The position numbers and the translations under genes were made by a program. A stretch of DNA of 64,000 nucleotides, taken from positions 1-64,000 of the forward strand of contig NZ_SEMC01000001.1 in the NCBI RefSeq assembly GCF_004153195.1, read 5' to 3'. Every line of letters starts with the position of its first letter. Within the stretch, counting starts at the first letter, position 1. This document shows, piece after piece, positions 43,772 to 53,640 of this stretch. The notes below the pieces were generated by a model that was given only the letters and a program-made list of their open reading frames with translations, searched no databases and was not told the origin of the DNA. The DNA is from Sporolactobacillus sp. THM19-2. Its GTDB lineage: Bacteria; Bacillota; Bacilli; Bacillales; Sporolactobacillaceae.

Positions 43772-45667
43772 ATGAACTTTCTGGATAAACTGAAACAATT
43801 CCGCGATTATGAAGAGAAGCTGAAATGGGAAGGAACTTTTGCAGACTACCTGGAATTGGTAAAACAAAATCCTGTGATTGCTCAATCTGCACACTCAAGG
43901 ATCTACCAGATGATTGTTTCTGCGGGTGTGACAGAAAAAGACGGTCATAAATATTACCACTTTTTCGATGGCCAGATTTACGGCCTGGAAGAGGCGATTG
44001 AGCGGCTTGTTGAAGAATATTTCCATCCTGCGGCGAAACGGCTGGACGTCAAGAAACGGATCCTGCTGCTTATGGGACCGGTCAGCGGCGGCAAATCAAC
44101 CATTGTGACGCTGCTCAAACGCGGTCTGGAAAACTATTCCTGGACGGATGAAGGGGCGATTTATGCGATTAAAGGCTGCCCGATGCACGAAGATCCGCTG
44201 CATCTGATTCCGACCCATCTCCGCGAGGATTTCTTTCAGGAGACGGGCATCCGAGTGGAAGGCAACCTTTCACCGCTGAATGCGATGCGTCTGGAGAAGG
44301 ACTATGACGGGAAGATTGAGAAGGTGCCGGTTGAGCGCATCTTTCTGTCTGAAGACAAGCGTGTCGGAATCGGAACGTTCAGCCCTTCGGATCCGAAATC
44401 ACAGGATATTGCTGATCTGACCGGAAGCATTGATTTTTCCACGATTGCCGAATTTGGTTCGGAGTCTGATCCGCGGGCCTACCGTTTTGACGGAGAACTG
44501 AATAAAGCGAACCGCGGACTGATGGAATTCCAGGAAATGCTGAAGTGTGACGAGAAATTTCTCTGGCATCTTCTGTCTCTGACACAGGAAGGAAACTTCA
44601 AGGCCGGTCGGTTCGCCCTGATTTCGGCAGATGAATTAATCGTTGCCCATACCAATGAAACCGAATACCGTACCTTTATCAGTAATAAGAAAAATGAAGC
44701 CCTGCATTCCCGCATGATCGTGATGCCGGTTCCTTATAATCTGAGAGTTTCCGATGAAGAAAAAATCTATCAGAAACTGATTTCCGAAAGCGATGTGGCT
44801 GATGTTCATGTGGCGCCGCATGCGCTGCGCACTGCTGCGGTTTTCTCGATTTTAACGCGCCTGAAAGAATCCAAGAGCCGGGGGATTGATCTGGTTAAGA
44901 AGATGCGCCTTTACGATGGAGAGATCGTTGAAGGTTATCATGCGGCTGATATTAAGGAACTCAGGAACGAGTTTTCTGATGAAGGGATGGGCGGGATTGA
45001 TCCGCGCTATGTGATCAACCGGATCTCCTCAGCAATTATTAAAAAAGGTGTACCGTCGATCAATGCCCTGGACATTTTACGCTCGATCAAAGAGGGACTG
45101 GATCAGCATCCTTCCATTTCAGAAGAAGACCGGGAACGCTTCACCGGGTTTATTGCCACGGCCCGCAGGGAATATGATGAAATGGCAAAACGCGAGGTAC
45201 AGAAGGCCTTTGTCTATTCCTTTGAAGAATCTGCAAAGACGCTGATGGATAATTATCTGGATAATGTTGAGGCTTACTGCAATAGCAACAAAATTTTCGA
45301 TCCGATCACCGGGGACGAAGTGGACCCGGATGAAAAACTGATGCGCTCGATCGAAGAACAGATCGGGATTTCAGAAAATGCAAAAAAAGCCTTTCGGGAA
45401 GAGATCCTGATTCGCATCTCTGCCTATGCTAGAAAAGGGAAACGATTCAATTACCAGTCGCATGAACGGCTGAGGGAAGCCATTCAGAAAAAGCTGTTCG
45501 CCGATCTGAAAGATGTCGTTAAAATTACGACATCCAGTAAGACGCCCGACGAAACACAATTAAAACGAATCAACGAAGTGATTACAAGACTTGTTGATGA
45601 ATACGGTTATAATTCCACATCGGCAAACGAATTACTAAGATATGTAGGCAGTCTGCTAAACCGCTGA
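43772..45667 (+). CDS. prkA: PrkA, AAA+ serine protein kinase
   Basis: A 631-residue protein, the usual PrkA length. The AAA+ part has Walker A LMGPVSGGKSTIV and a long conserved core (GTFSPSDPKSQDIADLTGSI, RGLMEFQEMLKCDEKFLW), and the C-terminal third is the PrkA-type kinase-like domain. In Bacillus it is made in the mother cell and is needed for efficient sporulation; homologues (YeaG) act with YeaH/YhbH-type proteins in stress. The ATG at 43772 follows GGGGGG; an in-frame TTG/ATG upstream adds only eight residues. YhbH is encoded 1.5 kb away on the opposite strand. Confidence 0.95.
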   Translation: MNFLDKLKQFRDYEEKLKWEGTFADYLELVKQNPVIAQSAHSRIYQMIVSAGVTEKDGHKYYHFFDGQIYGLEEAIERLVEEYFHPAAKRLDVKKRILLLMGPVSGGKSTIVTLLKRGLENYSWTDEGAIYAIKGCPMHEDPLHLIPTHLREDFFQETGIRVEGNLSPLNAMRLEKDYDGKIEKVPVERIFLSEDKRVGIGTFSPSDPKSQDIADLTGSIDFSTIAEFGSESDPRAYRFDGELNKANRGLMEFQEMLKCDEKFLWHLLSLTQEGNFKAGRFALISADELIVAHTNETEYRTFISNKKNEALHSRMIVMPVPYNLRVSDEEKIYQKLISESDVADVHVAPHALRTAAVFSILTRLKESKSRGIDLVKKMRLYDGEIVEGYHAADIKELRNEFSDEGMGGIDPRYVINRISSAIIKKGVPSINALDILRSIKEGLDQHPSISEEDRERFTGFIATARREYDEMAKREVQKAFVYSFEESAKTLMDNYLDNVEAYCNSNKIFDPITGDEVDPDEKLMRSIEEQIGISENAKKAFREEILIRISAYARKGKRFNYQSHERLREAIQKKLFADLKDVVKITTSSKTPDETQLKRINEVITRLVDEYGYNSTSANELLRYVGSLLNR

Positions 45668-45719
45668 TCTTCAGATGGTGGAAAGCAGCGGCGTGCTTCT
45701 GAAAAGCAGGGGGCAGTCG

Positions 45720-46289
45720 ATGGACGGTGTGTGGAAAGAGACAGTGTCGTGGATAAAAGCAGTGGTGATCGCAGCGGTGATTGCTCTTCTCGTCCGCCAT
45801 TTCATTTTCAGCAATTATATGGTACGCGGCGAGTCAATGATGCCGACGCTTCAGGACGGCAATCGACTGATTGTGAATAAAATCGGTTACCGGATAAGTG
45901 AACCGCACAGATATGACATTATTGTTTTTCATGCCAGTGAAAATGTGGACTATGTCAAAAGAGTAATCGGCCTTCCGGGCGATTCGATCGTCTATCGGAA
46001 TGATACGCTCTATTTGAACGGTGAACCTGCAGAGGAAAACTATCTGAAAGCTTATAAAAATCACCTTCCTGACGGGACGAAGCTAACCGGTGATTTCAGC
46101 CTGAAAAGTCTGACCGGAAAAGCGCGGGTACCGGAGGGAAAATTGTGGGTGATGGGGGATAACCGGCAGAACAGTGAAGACAGTCGTGACTTTGGTTTTA
46201 TTGATGAAAAATCAGTCGTTGGGAAACTTGCCTTTCGTTACTGGCCATCGAGTGGGTGGGGGACAGTTCCTCTCCTCTGGACGAAGTGA
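45720..46289 (+). CDS. Type I signal peptidase (first of two)
   Basis: A 189-residue SipS/LepB-type peptidase with one N-terminal membrane helix (WIKAVVIAAVIALLVRHFIF). The catalytic Ser is in RGESMMPT and the Lys in DYVKRVIGLPGD; the late motif GDNRQNSEDSR is present. It releases exported proteins by cutting their signal peptides. The ATG at 45720 lies seven bases after AGGGGG. It follows prkA by 52 bp and may be cotranscribed. A close paralogue follows after a 176-bp gap. Confidence 0.92.
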   Translation: MDGVWKETVSWIKAVVIAAVIALLVRHFIFSNYMVRGESMMPTLQDGNRLIVNKIGYRISEPHRYDIIVFHASENVDYVKRVIGLPGDSIVYRNDTLYLNGEPAEENYLKAYKNHLPDGTKLTGDFSLKSLTGKARVPEGKLWVMGDNRQNSEDSRDFGFIDEKSVVGKLAFRYWPSSGWGTVPLLWTK

Positions 46290-46465
46290 ATCAGAGATCC
46301 CGGCAGCGCCTCAGAAGATCAGGCGCTTTTTAAATTTGAAAATAGTATGCAGCAATGCTTGTTTATCCTGTTTTTGTCATGTACATTAAAAGAGGTTAAG
46401 AAAATTTAGCAGAAGAATATGCCGTGTCAGCGACAGGGAATTGAAGATGAGGAGCCTAATCCTAA

Positions 46466-47029
46466 ATGAGTAAACAGAAAAAGAGAAATGAGGCCTGGGC
46501 ATGGGTCCGCGCAATCGGTATTGCGATCCTGGTCGTCATCATCGTGCGGAGCTTTATCCTTGGTAATTATATCGTTGACGGCCCCTCGATGATGCCGACT
46601 CTGTATAGCGGAGATCGCCTGATTGTCAATAAAATCAACTATAAGCTGAGTCAGCCGGACCGGTTTGATGTCGTGATCTTCCATGCAACAAAAAAGGACG
46701 ATTATGTCAAACGGATTATCGGTTTGCCCGGAGACACGATAAAGTATGCGAATGATCAGCTTTATATTAATAATAAACCGGTCAATGAACCTTTTCTGAA
46801 GACGTCGAAAAAGGAGCTGCTGAGCAGCCAGCTGACCTGGGACTATACCCTTGAGGGATTGACCGGAGTTGCGAAAGTACCGTCAGGAAAGTATTGGGTG
46901 ATGGGGGACAACAGGCAGAACAGTGTGGACAGCCGGATTTTCGGATTTGTCGATCAGGACCAGGTGGTCGGAAAAGTCGATCTGAGATACTGGCCGATGA
47001 ACCGTTTCGGTATCATACACAGTTATTAA
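46466..47029 (+). CDS. Type I signal peptidase (second of two)
   Basis: A 187-residue paralogue of the preceding gene with the same organisation: one N-terminal membrane helix (VRAIGIAILVVIIVRSFIL), catalytic Ser in DGPSMMPT, Lys in DYVKRIIGLPGD and GDNRQNSVDSR. The two differ throughout, so the duplication is old, as with SipS/SipT/SipU/SipV of Bacillus. ATG start. A terminator follows before the convergent yhbH. Confidence 0.92.
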   Translation: MSKQKKRNEAWAWVRAIGIAILVVIIVRSFILGNYIVDGPSMMPTLYSGDRLIVNKINYKLSQPDRFDVVIFHATKKDDYVKRIIGLPGDTIKYANDQLYINNKPVNEPFLKTSKKELLSSQLTWDYTLEGLTGVAKVPSGKYWVMGDNRQNSVDSRIFGFVDQDQVVGKVDLRYWPMNRFGIIHSY

Positions 47030-47127
47030 GTCTGACCATGTTAAGGGCTTTTGGTTCTGCATGAGTCCGACCATAACGAAAACCCGGCGCCGTCGCAGGC
47101 TTTGCTTTTCTAATCCCTTTTTTGCAT

Positions 47128-47161
47128 AAAAAGGCGCCCGGACACATCCGGACGCTTTTTT
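47128..47161. terminator. Bidirectional terminator between sip and yhbH
   Basis: A 15-base stem (AAAAAGGCGCCCGGA with its partner TCCGGACGCTTTTTT; one mismatch and one wobble) and a CACA loop, with T-runs in both directions. Confidence 0.88.
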
Positions 47162-47166
47162 AAGTT

Positions 47167-48324
47167 TCAGATGGCTGCCTGTTCGCCGTCTTTTTTAAAA
47201 AAGTATTTCATGGCGTGATAGACATCGCTTTTCTGTTTGAGAATAAAAGAATGGAAGGCATCGTTCTTTATTGTCCGGTAAGCACTCATCAGTGTGCTGG
47301 AACGATGATACGGATTGATTTCACCATATCCGAAAAAGTCCGTGACCTCCATGATCTCATTGACGAGACGGATACACTTCGGATTATCAGAGGAGAGGTT
47401 ATCTCCGTCTGAGAAGTGGAAAGGATAAATATTATATTTTGCGGGCGGGTAGGAGTCCTGGATCAGCTCCAGCGCTTTGATATAGGCCGATGAGCAGATG
47501 GTGCCTCCGCTTTCACCCTTGGAAAAGAAGTCTTCTTCACTGACGATGGTCGCTTCGGTATGATGCGCGATGAAACGAATGGTCACCTTCTCGTATCGTG
47601 TCCTGAGAAAGCGGGTCATCCAGAAGAAGAAACTTCTGGCGATATATTTTTCCCAGACCCCCATCGAACCGCTTGTATCCATCAATGCCAGCACGACCGC
47701 ACGGCTTTCCGGCCGAACAATGGTTTCCCATGTTTTAAAACGCAGATCTTCTTCACGGATCGGATAGATTTGCGCTTTGCCTGATTGAGCGTTTCGGCGG
47801 ATAGCAGATAAAATGGTCCGCCTTTTATCAATATTTCCCATCAGCCCTTTACGGCGAATATCTTTGTAGTCGATACTTTCAACCATAATATCCGGTTCCT
47901 GTTTCCGTTTCAGTTGTGGAAGTTCCAGTTCTCTGAAAAACAGATTCTCTATTTCCATCATCGAGACATTTGCTTCATAGTAATCAACGCCTGGTTTGTC
48001 GCCCGCCCCTTTTCCTTTGCCTGCGCTCTGTCCGGTTTTCTTACCTGGTGCTCTGGCAATCACGTCACCGACTTTACTGTTTCCTCTGCCCTGACCGACG
48101 TGTTTTGCTTTTTCGTAGTTATAATGAATTTTATATTCGTCAAGAGAGCGGATCGGTATTTTGGTTGTTTTCTGGCCGTCGGAAAGGATAATGCTTTCAC
48201 TGCTGATCAGATCGGGCAGATTGTTTTTTATAGCTTCTTTTACTTTTTCTGTGTGTCGCCGCTGATCCTGCTCACCTTTTTGATGAAGATCCCACTGTTC
48301 TTCGGAGACTAAAAAGTTCTTCAC
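47167..48324 (-). CDS. yhbH: YhbH, DUF444 sporulation-associated protein
   Basis: About 385 residues. The protein has the YhbH/YeaH pattern: [53 protein letters not shown], and a von Willebrand A-like domain with a MIDAS motif ([13 protein letters not shown]). In Bacillus yhbH belongs to the sigma-E regulon; in other bacteria its homologues form a unit with PrkA. The GTG at 48324 has GGGAGG eight bases upstream, while the ATG at 48330 lies only two bases from it, so GTG is more likely. A Gly/Lys-rich, flexible stretch lies at about 105-115. Confidence 0.92.
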   Translation of the reverse strand: MKNFLVSEEQWDLHQKGEQDQRRHTEKVKEAIKNNLPDLISSESIILSDGQKTTKIPIRSLDEYKIHYNYEKAKHVGQGRGNSKVGDVIARAPGKKTGQSAGKGKGAGDKPGVDYYEANVSMMEIENLFFRELELPQLKRKQEPDIMVESIDYKDIRRKGLMGNIDKRRTILSAIRRNAQSGKAQIYPIREEDLRFKTWETIVRPESRAVVLALMDTSGSMGVWEKYIARSFFFWMTRFLRTRYEKVTIRFIAHHTEATIVSEEDFFSKGESGGTICSSAYIKALELIQDSYPPAKYNIYPFHFSDGDNLSSDNPKCIRLVNEIMEVTDFFGYGEINPYHRSSTLMSAYRTIKNDAFHSFILKQKSDVYHAMKYFFKKDGEQAAI

Positions 48325-48487
48325 ACACATTTCCTCCCTTTTTATCTGATATTTGCTGTTTCTTTGACCGGCAAAGGTGGATTATTTTAGTTTATGCGGC
48401 AAAGATGAAACTTTGCCTCTTTTCGGATGTCTCTGTCATTTTTCTCCGGACGGACCCCGCCTGTTTTTACGGGATAAAGGAAAACGT

Positions 48488-48571
48488 CAATCAGTGGGGG
48501 CGGGCGCACAGGACGTGCCGTGCAGGCGTTTGGCAGGATGCGGCGTATTTAGCCTGCGCCCTCACTGATTG
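48488..48571. repeat. Large imperfect stem-loop in the yhbH-HAD gap
   Basis: CAATCAGTGGGGGCG (48488-48502) pairs with CGCCCTCACTGATTG (48557-48571) with one wobble/mismatch. Inside, GCAGGC can pair with GCCTGC. The whole 84-nt element could be a structured RNA or a dispersed palindromic element. It lies in the 400-bp gap between divergent yhbH and HAD genes; no gene is visible there. Confidence 0.6.
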
Positions 48572-48734
48572 TTTGTTGAACCCACCGGGCTTCTGCGGAC
48601 CGTTAACCCTCGCCTGGCCTGTTCGTGTAAGATGTCGGAGAACATGCGCTTTTGCGAAGAATTTGCGTCTTTTCTTTCACAACCTGTCAGTCATGGTACA
48701 ATAAGCTGTAGAAAAAAATGAAAGGTTGAAATGT

Positions 48735-49409
48735 ATGATCAAAGCCATCGTGTTTGATTTTGACGGAGTCATCTTAGACAGTGAACGCATTATGTACCTG
48801 GTCATGCAAAACATGTTTGCCCAATATAATGTGGATCTTCCACTCAGCCTCTGGAGCCAGTCAATCGGCACACAGGACGGATTTGATTCACTGAATTATC
48901 TTCAGCACCAATGTCATAAGACGATTGATCGTAAAGATTTTTACGCCCGGAGGAATCAATTATTCAATAAAATGGTGGATCAGGAGGAAGTTCTTCCAGG
49001 GGTCCGGTCAATTCTTCAGCAGGCGGAGCAGCTCGGGCTGAAAGTGGGACTTGCCACCAGTTCGCGCGGTGACTGGCCGCGCCGTCATCTGAAGCGGCTC
49101 GGACTGACAGATTATTTCAGCACGATTAAATCATGGGATGATGTCGTCAGTGTGAAACCGGATCCGGAACTTTATATCCGCTCACTTGAGAGCCTGCAGG
49201 TGGCGCCGAAAGAAGCAATTGCGATAGAGGATTCCTTTAATGGCTCCCTCGCGGCCAAGAAAGCGGGCATGTACTGCATTGTTGTCCCGAACGCCGTAAC
49301 GAAACAAATGCCGTTCGGCCATGTGGACGGCTGTTTTAAATCGCTTCAGGATGTCTCAATTGAGAAACTGATCCATTATTTCACTCCTGATCAGGAACTG
49401 GAGAAGTGA
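48735..49409 (+). CDS. HAD-superfamily hydrolase (YhcW/beta-PGM-like)
   Basis: A 224-residue HAD phosphatase: motif I IVFDFDGVILDSE with the Asp nucleophile, motif II LATSSRG, motif III Lys in VSVKPDPELY and motif IV IAIEDSFNG. The helical cap lies at about 15-85. This is the subfamily of beta-phosphoglucomutase and Bacillus YhcW; the substrate is not known. The ATG at 48735 is ten bases after AAAGG. It is followed by phosphoglucomutase, so a sugar-phosphate substrate is plausible. Confidence 0.85.
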   Translation: MIKAIVFDFDGVILDSERIMYLVMQNMFAQYNVDLPLSLWSQSIGTQDGFDSLNYLQHQCHKTIDRKDFYARRNQLFNKMVDQEEVLPGVRSILQQAEQLGLKVGLATSSRGDWPRRHLKRLGLTDYFSTIKSWDDVVSVKPDPELYIRSLESLQVAPKEAIAIEDSFNGSLAAKKAGMYCIVVPNAVTKQMPFGHVDGCFKSLQDVSIEKLIHYFTPDQELEK

Positions 49410-49538
49410 GGCCCTGCCTGCCGGGATTTCACCTTTTTTCAGAAAAATGGCGAATGACCGCAGAGTTTGATCTATATTTGATATATAATAGAGACAGATG
49501 TGTCCATGAACAGGAAGATAGTAGATGAGGTGAACAGG

Positions 49539-51281
49539 ATGGACTGGAAAAAGGTTTATGAGAAATGGCATGCTGATAAGCACCTGGATCCTGATCTGAG
49601 AAAGCGTCTGGAAGCGATCGCAGACGATCCGGAAAAGCTGGAGGATTGCTTTTACAAGAATCTGGAATTTGGAACCGGTGGCATGCGCGGGGAAATCGGT
49701 CCCGGCACGAACCGGCTGAATCTGTACACAGTACGTAAAGCGACGGAAGGTCTTGCCAGATTTATCATGAACGCCGGCGAGGACGCCGTGAAAAGAGGGG
49801 TGGTCATTGCCCATGATCCGCGTCATTTTTCTGCGGAATTTACGCTTGAAGCAGCGAAGACGCTGGGTGCACATGGCATCAAAACCTACATTTTCGATGC
49901 CCTTAGGCCGACGCCAGTTCTTTCATTTGCCGTGCGCTATCTCCATACGTATTCCGGGATTGTGATCACCGCGAGCCATAATCCGCCGCAATACAATGGC
50001 TACAAGGTTTACGATGAATTCGGGGGTCAGCTTCCGCCAAAAGAAGCGGACGAAGTCATTAAGTTTGTGTCTTCTGTTGAGGATGAGTTGACGGTTAAAG
50101 TTGGAGACGAGCAGGAACTGAAGAAAAAAGGTTTGCTCAAGGTCCTTGGTGATGAAGTTGACACGGCCTACCAGGATCATCTGAAGACTCTGTCTCTTAA
50201 TCCGGACATCATTAAAAAAGTTGGTTCGGATCTTAAAATTGTCTTCACACCACTGCACGGATCCAGTTATCATCCCGTTGTGAACGGTCTGAAAAACTGG
50301 GGATTCACCAATTTCACGGTCGTCAGGGAACAGGCTGAACCGGATCCTGAATTCTCAACCGTCAAGTCACCGAATCCGGAGGAGCATGCGGCTTTTAAAA
50401 TCGCCAGGGCCTACGGAAAGAAACTGGATGCGGATATTCTGCTCGGTACGGATCCGGATTCCGACCGTCTCGGTGTCGTCGTAAAGAATGATGCGGGTGA
50501 ATATGTCGTCCTGACCGGTAATCAGACCGGTGCGGTTCTTCTGAATTATTTACTGACTCAGCGGAAAGAAAAAGGGACACTTCCGAAAAACGGAATCGTC
50601 GTTAAAACGATCGTGACCTCGGAAATCGGGCGGACGATTGCTGCCGCATTTGGCATCCCGACGGTCGATACGCTGACCGGATTCAAGTTCATCGGTGAAA
50701 AAATTCATCAGTATGAAGTCAGCGGGGCCCATACGTTCCTCTTTGGTTATGAAGAAAGTTACGGCTGCCTGATCGGTTCGTTTGTCCGGGATAAGGATGC
50801 CGTGCAGGCTGCCTTATTCGCGGCCGAAGCAGCTGCATACTACAAATCAAAGGGCAAGTCGATTTATGATGTGCTTCAGGAAATCTACCAAAAGTACGGC
50901 TATTTTAAAGAAGGACTGGAATCACTGACCCTGAAGGGGATCCAGGGCAAAGAAGAAATCAATGCCATTATGGATGATTTCAGAAACCACCCGCCGGTTG
51001 AAGCGGCAGGGGCTTCTGTCAGTGTAATTGAAGACTACAAAACATCCGTCAGGACCGATGCGAAAACCGGATCAAAAACAGCGATCACGCTGCCTGTATC
51101 CAATGTCCTGAAGTACAAACTGAAGGACGACTCATGGTTCTGCCTGCGTCCGTCAGGCACTGAACCCAAAATCAAGTTCTACTTTGGTGTCCGGGGCACG
51201 GATGCAGAAGACCGTGACCGGAGATTCACTGCACTGAAGAATGATGTGATGAATCGCGTGCACGGCCTGGTCAATAAGTGA
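49539..51281 (+). CDS. pgcA: Alpha-phosphoglucomutase
   Basis: A 580-residue enzyme, as long as Bacillus PgcA. It has [18 protein letters not shown] at the start, the phospho-serine loop [16 protein letters not shown], the metal site [12 protein letters not shown], the sugar-binding GYEESYGCL and the phosphate-binding [14 protein letters not shown]. It interconverts glucose-6-phosphate and glucose-1-phosphate for wall teichoic acid, glycolipid and glycogen precursors. The ATG at 49539 follows GAGGTG; an in-frame ATG 13 codons earlier is possible. Confidence 0.95.
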   Translation: MDWKKVYEKWHADKHLDPDLRKRLEAIADDPEKLEDCFYKNLEFGTGGMRGEIGPGTNRLNLYTVRKATEGLARFIMNAGEDAVKRGVVIAHDPRHFSAEFTLEAAKTLGAHGIKTYIFDALRPTPVLSFAVRYLHTYSGIVITASHNPPQYNGYKVYDEFGGQLPPKEADEVIKFVSSVEDELTVKVGDEQELKKKGLLKVLGDEVDTAYQDHLKTLSLNPDIIKKVGSDLKIVFTPLHGSSYHPVVNGLKNWGFTNFTVVREQAEPDPEFSTVKSPNPEEHAAFKIARAYGKKLDADILLGTDPDSDRLGVVVKNDAGEYVVLTGNQTGAVLLNYLLTQRKEKGTLPKNGIVVKTIVTSEIGRTIAAAFGIPTVDTLTGFKFIGEKIHQYEVSGAHTFLFGYEESYGCLIGSFVRDKDAVQAALFAAEAAAYYKSKGKSIYDVLQEIYQKYGYFKEGLESLTLKGIQGKEEINAIMDDFRNHPPVEAAGASVSVIEDYKTSVRTDAKTGSKTAITLPVSNVLKYKLKDDSWFCLRPSGTEPKIKFYFGVRGTDAEDRDRRFTALKNDVMNRVHGLVNK

Positions 51282-51360
51282 CAGGTCAGTTTTACGGATA
51301 TACTTTGCATAAAAGAAAGGCATTCGCGAAAGAAAAAGAGCCTGATGTCGGTCAGGATGT

Positions 51361-51396
51361 CACCTTGCCCGGCCCCGGGCAGCGGGTGCCTTTTTC
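51361..51396 (+). terminator. Terminator after pgcA
   Basis: CACC-T-TGCCCGG pairs with CCGGGCA-GCG-GGTG, followed by CCTTTTTC. It lies about 80 bp beyond the pgcA stop. Confidence 0.65.
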
Positions 51397-51438
51397 ATGG
51401 GTACTGTTCAGAAGGTCTTATGGATTCAGGAGGAATTT

Positions 51439-53016
51439 ATGACAGCAATAGAGCAGGAAATCAGGAGGCGGCGCACGTTCGCCATTATCTCGCACCCGGA
51501 TGCGGGTAAAACAACACTGACCGAGAAACTGCTGCTTCTGGGTGGAGCGATCCGGACCGCAGGGTCAGTCAAGTCGCGCAAAGCGGAGAAATTCGCAACA
51601 TCAGACTGGATGGAACTGGAAAAAAAGAGAGGGATTTCAGTGACATCAAGTGTGATGCAATTTGAATATGACGGCTATAAGATTAATATTCTGGATACAC
51701 CCGGTCATCAGGATTTCAGTGAAGACACCTACCGGACCTTGATGGCCGTTGACAGTGTGGTGATGATCATTGATGCGGCAAAGGGTGTCGAACCGCAGAC
51801 GATCAAATTGTTTAAGGTATGCCGTGACCGGGGTATTCCTATTTTTACTTTTATCAATAAACTCGACCGCCAGGGGAAAGATCCGCTTGAACTTTTTGAA
51901 GAAATAGAAAGTGTACTTGGCATTGAATCTTATCCGATCAACTATCCGATCGGTATGGGGCAATCGTTCCGCGGCGTCTACGACCGGCGTGAACATAAAA
52001 TTGAGTGGTATAACGATAAACGCGAACGCCAGGTCCAGCAACTCGGTGAAGTAGATGAGCTGACCGATATTCTGAAAGATACGATTGATGACTATACGCT
52101 CAGTCAGCTGGAAGAGAATCTGATGCTGCTGGACGAAGCGGGCAGCACGTATGATTATGAAGCGGTCAAAACCGGTAAGCAGACGCCTGTCTTTTTCGGC
52201 AGCGCGATTTCCAGCTTTGGTGTGCCGACTTTCCTTGAGCATTATCTGAAGATGGCACCGGATCCACAGCCACGTCAATCGAGCGGAGGACTCATTCAGC
52301 CGGATGACGCGTGTTTTTCAGGCTTTATTTTCAAGATTCAGGCGAACATGAATCCCGCTCACCGTGACCGTATTGCCTTTCTCAGAATCTGTTCGGGAAA
52401 GTTTGAAAAAGGCATGACGGTGTATCTCGACCGGACGGGGAAGCAGTTGAAACTTGCTCAGCCTCAGCAGTTTTTCGCCGACAGCCGTGAGCTGATCGAC
52501 GAAGCCTGGCCGGGCGACATTGTCGGGTTGTATGATACCGGCTTTTATCAGATCGGTGATGCCGTCTGCAGCAGTAAAGAGACATTCAATTTCGGCGCAC
52601 TGCCGCAGTTCCCTCCGGAGCATTTCGCCAAAGTTCGGGCGAAGAATGCAATGAAGCAGAAACATTTCCTTAAAGGCGTCAGTCAGCTTGCTCAGGAAGG
52701 GGCAATCCAGGTGTACAAGACGCCCTTTGAAGAAACGATCCTCGGCGTCGTCGGCACGCTGCAGTTTGATGTGTTTGTCTATCGGATGCAGGCGGAATAC
52801 GGTGTGACTCTCGATATTGAGCGCATGCCGCATCAGGTGGCAAAGTGGATTGTAAACCGCGACGACGCAGAAGCGCTCCGCCGCAATTCGAATAACCTGG
52901 TTGTTACGGACTATAAGGGGCGGCCGGTCATCATTTTTGAAAATGACTTCACGCTGCGCTGGTTCAGGCAGAAACATCCGGACGTTGAACTGAGGGATTC
53001 GAGTCATAATATGTAA
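51439..53016 (+). CDS. prfC: Peptide chain release factor 3
   Basis: A 525-residue translational GTPase with G1 ISHPDAGKTTLTEKL, G2 region around KKRGISVTSSVMQF, G3 LDTPGHQDFSEDTYRT and G4 FINKLDR. The YKINILDTPGHQ region and the later FSGFIFKIQANMNPAHRDR are typical of RF3, which removes RF1 and RF2 from the ribosome after termination. AGGAGG precedes the ATG at 51439 by seven bases. RF3 is scattered among Firmicutes, so its presence is mildly informative about lineage. Confidence 0.95.
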   Translation: MTAIEQEIRRRRTFAIISHPDAGKTTLTEKLLLLGGAIRTAGSVKSRKAEKFATSDWMELEKKRGISVTSSVMQFEYDGYKINILDTPGHQDFSEDTYRTLMAVDSVVMIIDAAKGVEPQTIKLFKVCRDRGIPIFTFINKLDRQGKDPLELFEEIESVLGIESYPINYPIGMGQSFRGVYDRREHKIEWYNDKRERQVQQLGEVDELTDILKDTIDDYTLSQLEENLMLLDEAGSTYDYEAVKTGKQTPVFFGSAISSFGVPTFLEHYLKMAPDPQPRQSSGGLIQPDDACFSGFIFKIQANMNPAHRDRIAFLRICSGKFEKGMTVYLDRTGKQLKLAQPQQFFADSRELIDEAWPGDIVGLYDTGFYQIGDAVCSSKETFNFGALPQFPPEHFAKVRAKNAMKQKHFLKGVSQLAQEGAIQVYKTPFEETILGVVGTLQFDVFVYRMQAEYGVTLDIERMPHQVAKWIVNRDDAEALRRNSNNLVVTDYKGRPVIIFENDFTLRWFRQKHPDVELRDSSHNM

Positions 53017-53043
53017 AAGGGCGGATTTCCGCCTTTTTTTTTA
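53017..53043 (+). terminator. Terminator after prfC
   Basis: AAAGGGCGGA-TT-TCCGCC stem followed by nine or more T, beginning right at the prfC stop. Confidence 0.88.
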
Positions 53044-53138
53044 CAAAGCGGAAAACAGTATGAGAAAGGCATTTTTGTAGGCCGTGCCGGTTATGGACAA
53101 ATAAAGTGGAATATTCGAAAGAGCGTAAAAATTGAAGG

Positions 53139-53250
53139 AATCAGCCTGATTGAGAGATATATCAGCCGATTTGGAGGTTTATCAGCCAATCTGGGGATTT
53201 ATCAGCCTATATCCAAGTTTTATCCGTCAATCAAATTTTTTATCAGCCGG
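53139..53250 (+). repeat. Tandem array of degenerate 20-21-bp TATCAGCC repeats
   Basis: Six consecutive units begin near 53139, 53160, 53180, 53200, 53221 and 53241, each close to TATCAGCCNATNTGGNGNTT. Period 20-21 bp, about two helical turns. There are no unique spacers of CRISPR type. The array lies upstream of a small membrane-protein gene. Confidence 0.8.
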
Positions 53251-53272
53251 AACGACGACAGGTCTTTTGTCC

Positions 53273-53617
53273 GTGAGATTACGTTCTGCTCAGTATGTGA
53301 TGATTGGGGTAACGATCCTGAATCTCTTATTCGTCTGTCTGACTCCTCTTCTCCTCTCCGGGGGGATGACAGAGTCTTCAGATCAGGTGGAGGTGGTTGC
53401 CCGGCTGACAGGGACAATATGCTCCATTCTCTTTCCTTCCCTTACGGCTATGCTGGGCTTCATCATGATCCTCATACCTGTCGCCGCCTATTTTCTGATG
53501 CGGCCTGATTTCCGGCCTTTTGTATGGATTCTTGTTATGGTGCTTGTTGCTGCGAATCTGATTGCGGTTTTACTGCTGCGTACCCGGGGCGTGCGCCTGT
53601 ATGATCATCTGGAGTAA
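53273..53617 (+). CDS. Small multi-helix membrane protein
   Basis: About 114 residues with three to four hydrophobic segments (VMIGVTILNLLFVCLTPLLL; ILFPSLTAMLGFIMILIPVA; WILVMVLVAANLIAVLLL). I do not recognise a family. The frame opens earlier (53150) but that part is made of the TATCAGCC repeats and is unlikely to be translated; I chose the GTG at 53273, though its ribosome site is weak and an ATG at 53300 is possible. A truncated sigma-factor gene follows after 23 bp. Confidence 0.5.
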   Translation: MRLRSAQYVMIGVTILNLLFVCLTPLLLSGGMTESSDQVEVVARLTGTICSILFPSLTAMLGFIMILIPVAAYFLMRPDFRPFVWILVMVLVAANLIAVLLLRTRGVRLYDHLE

Positions 53618-53640
53618 TAAGGAGAGGATTCGGTCCTGTT

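Noticed and set aside
53139-53250. CRISPR array
   Set aside because: The repeats are contiguous and degenerate, with no unique spacers, and no cas gene is nearby.
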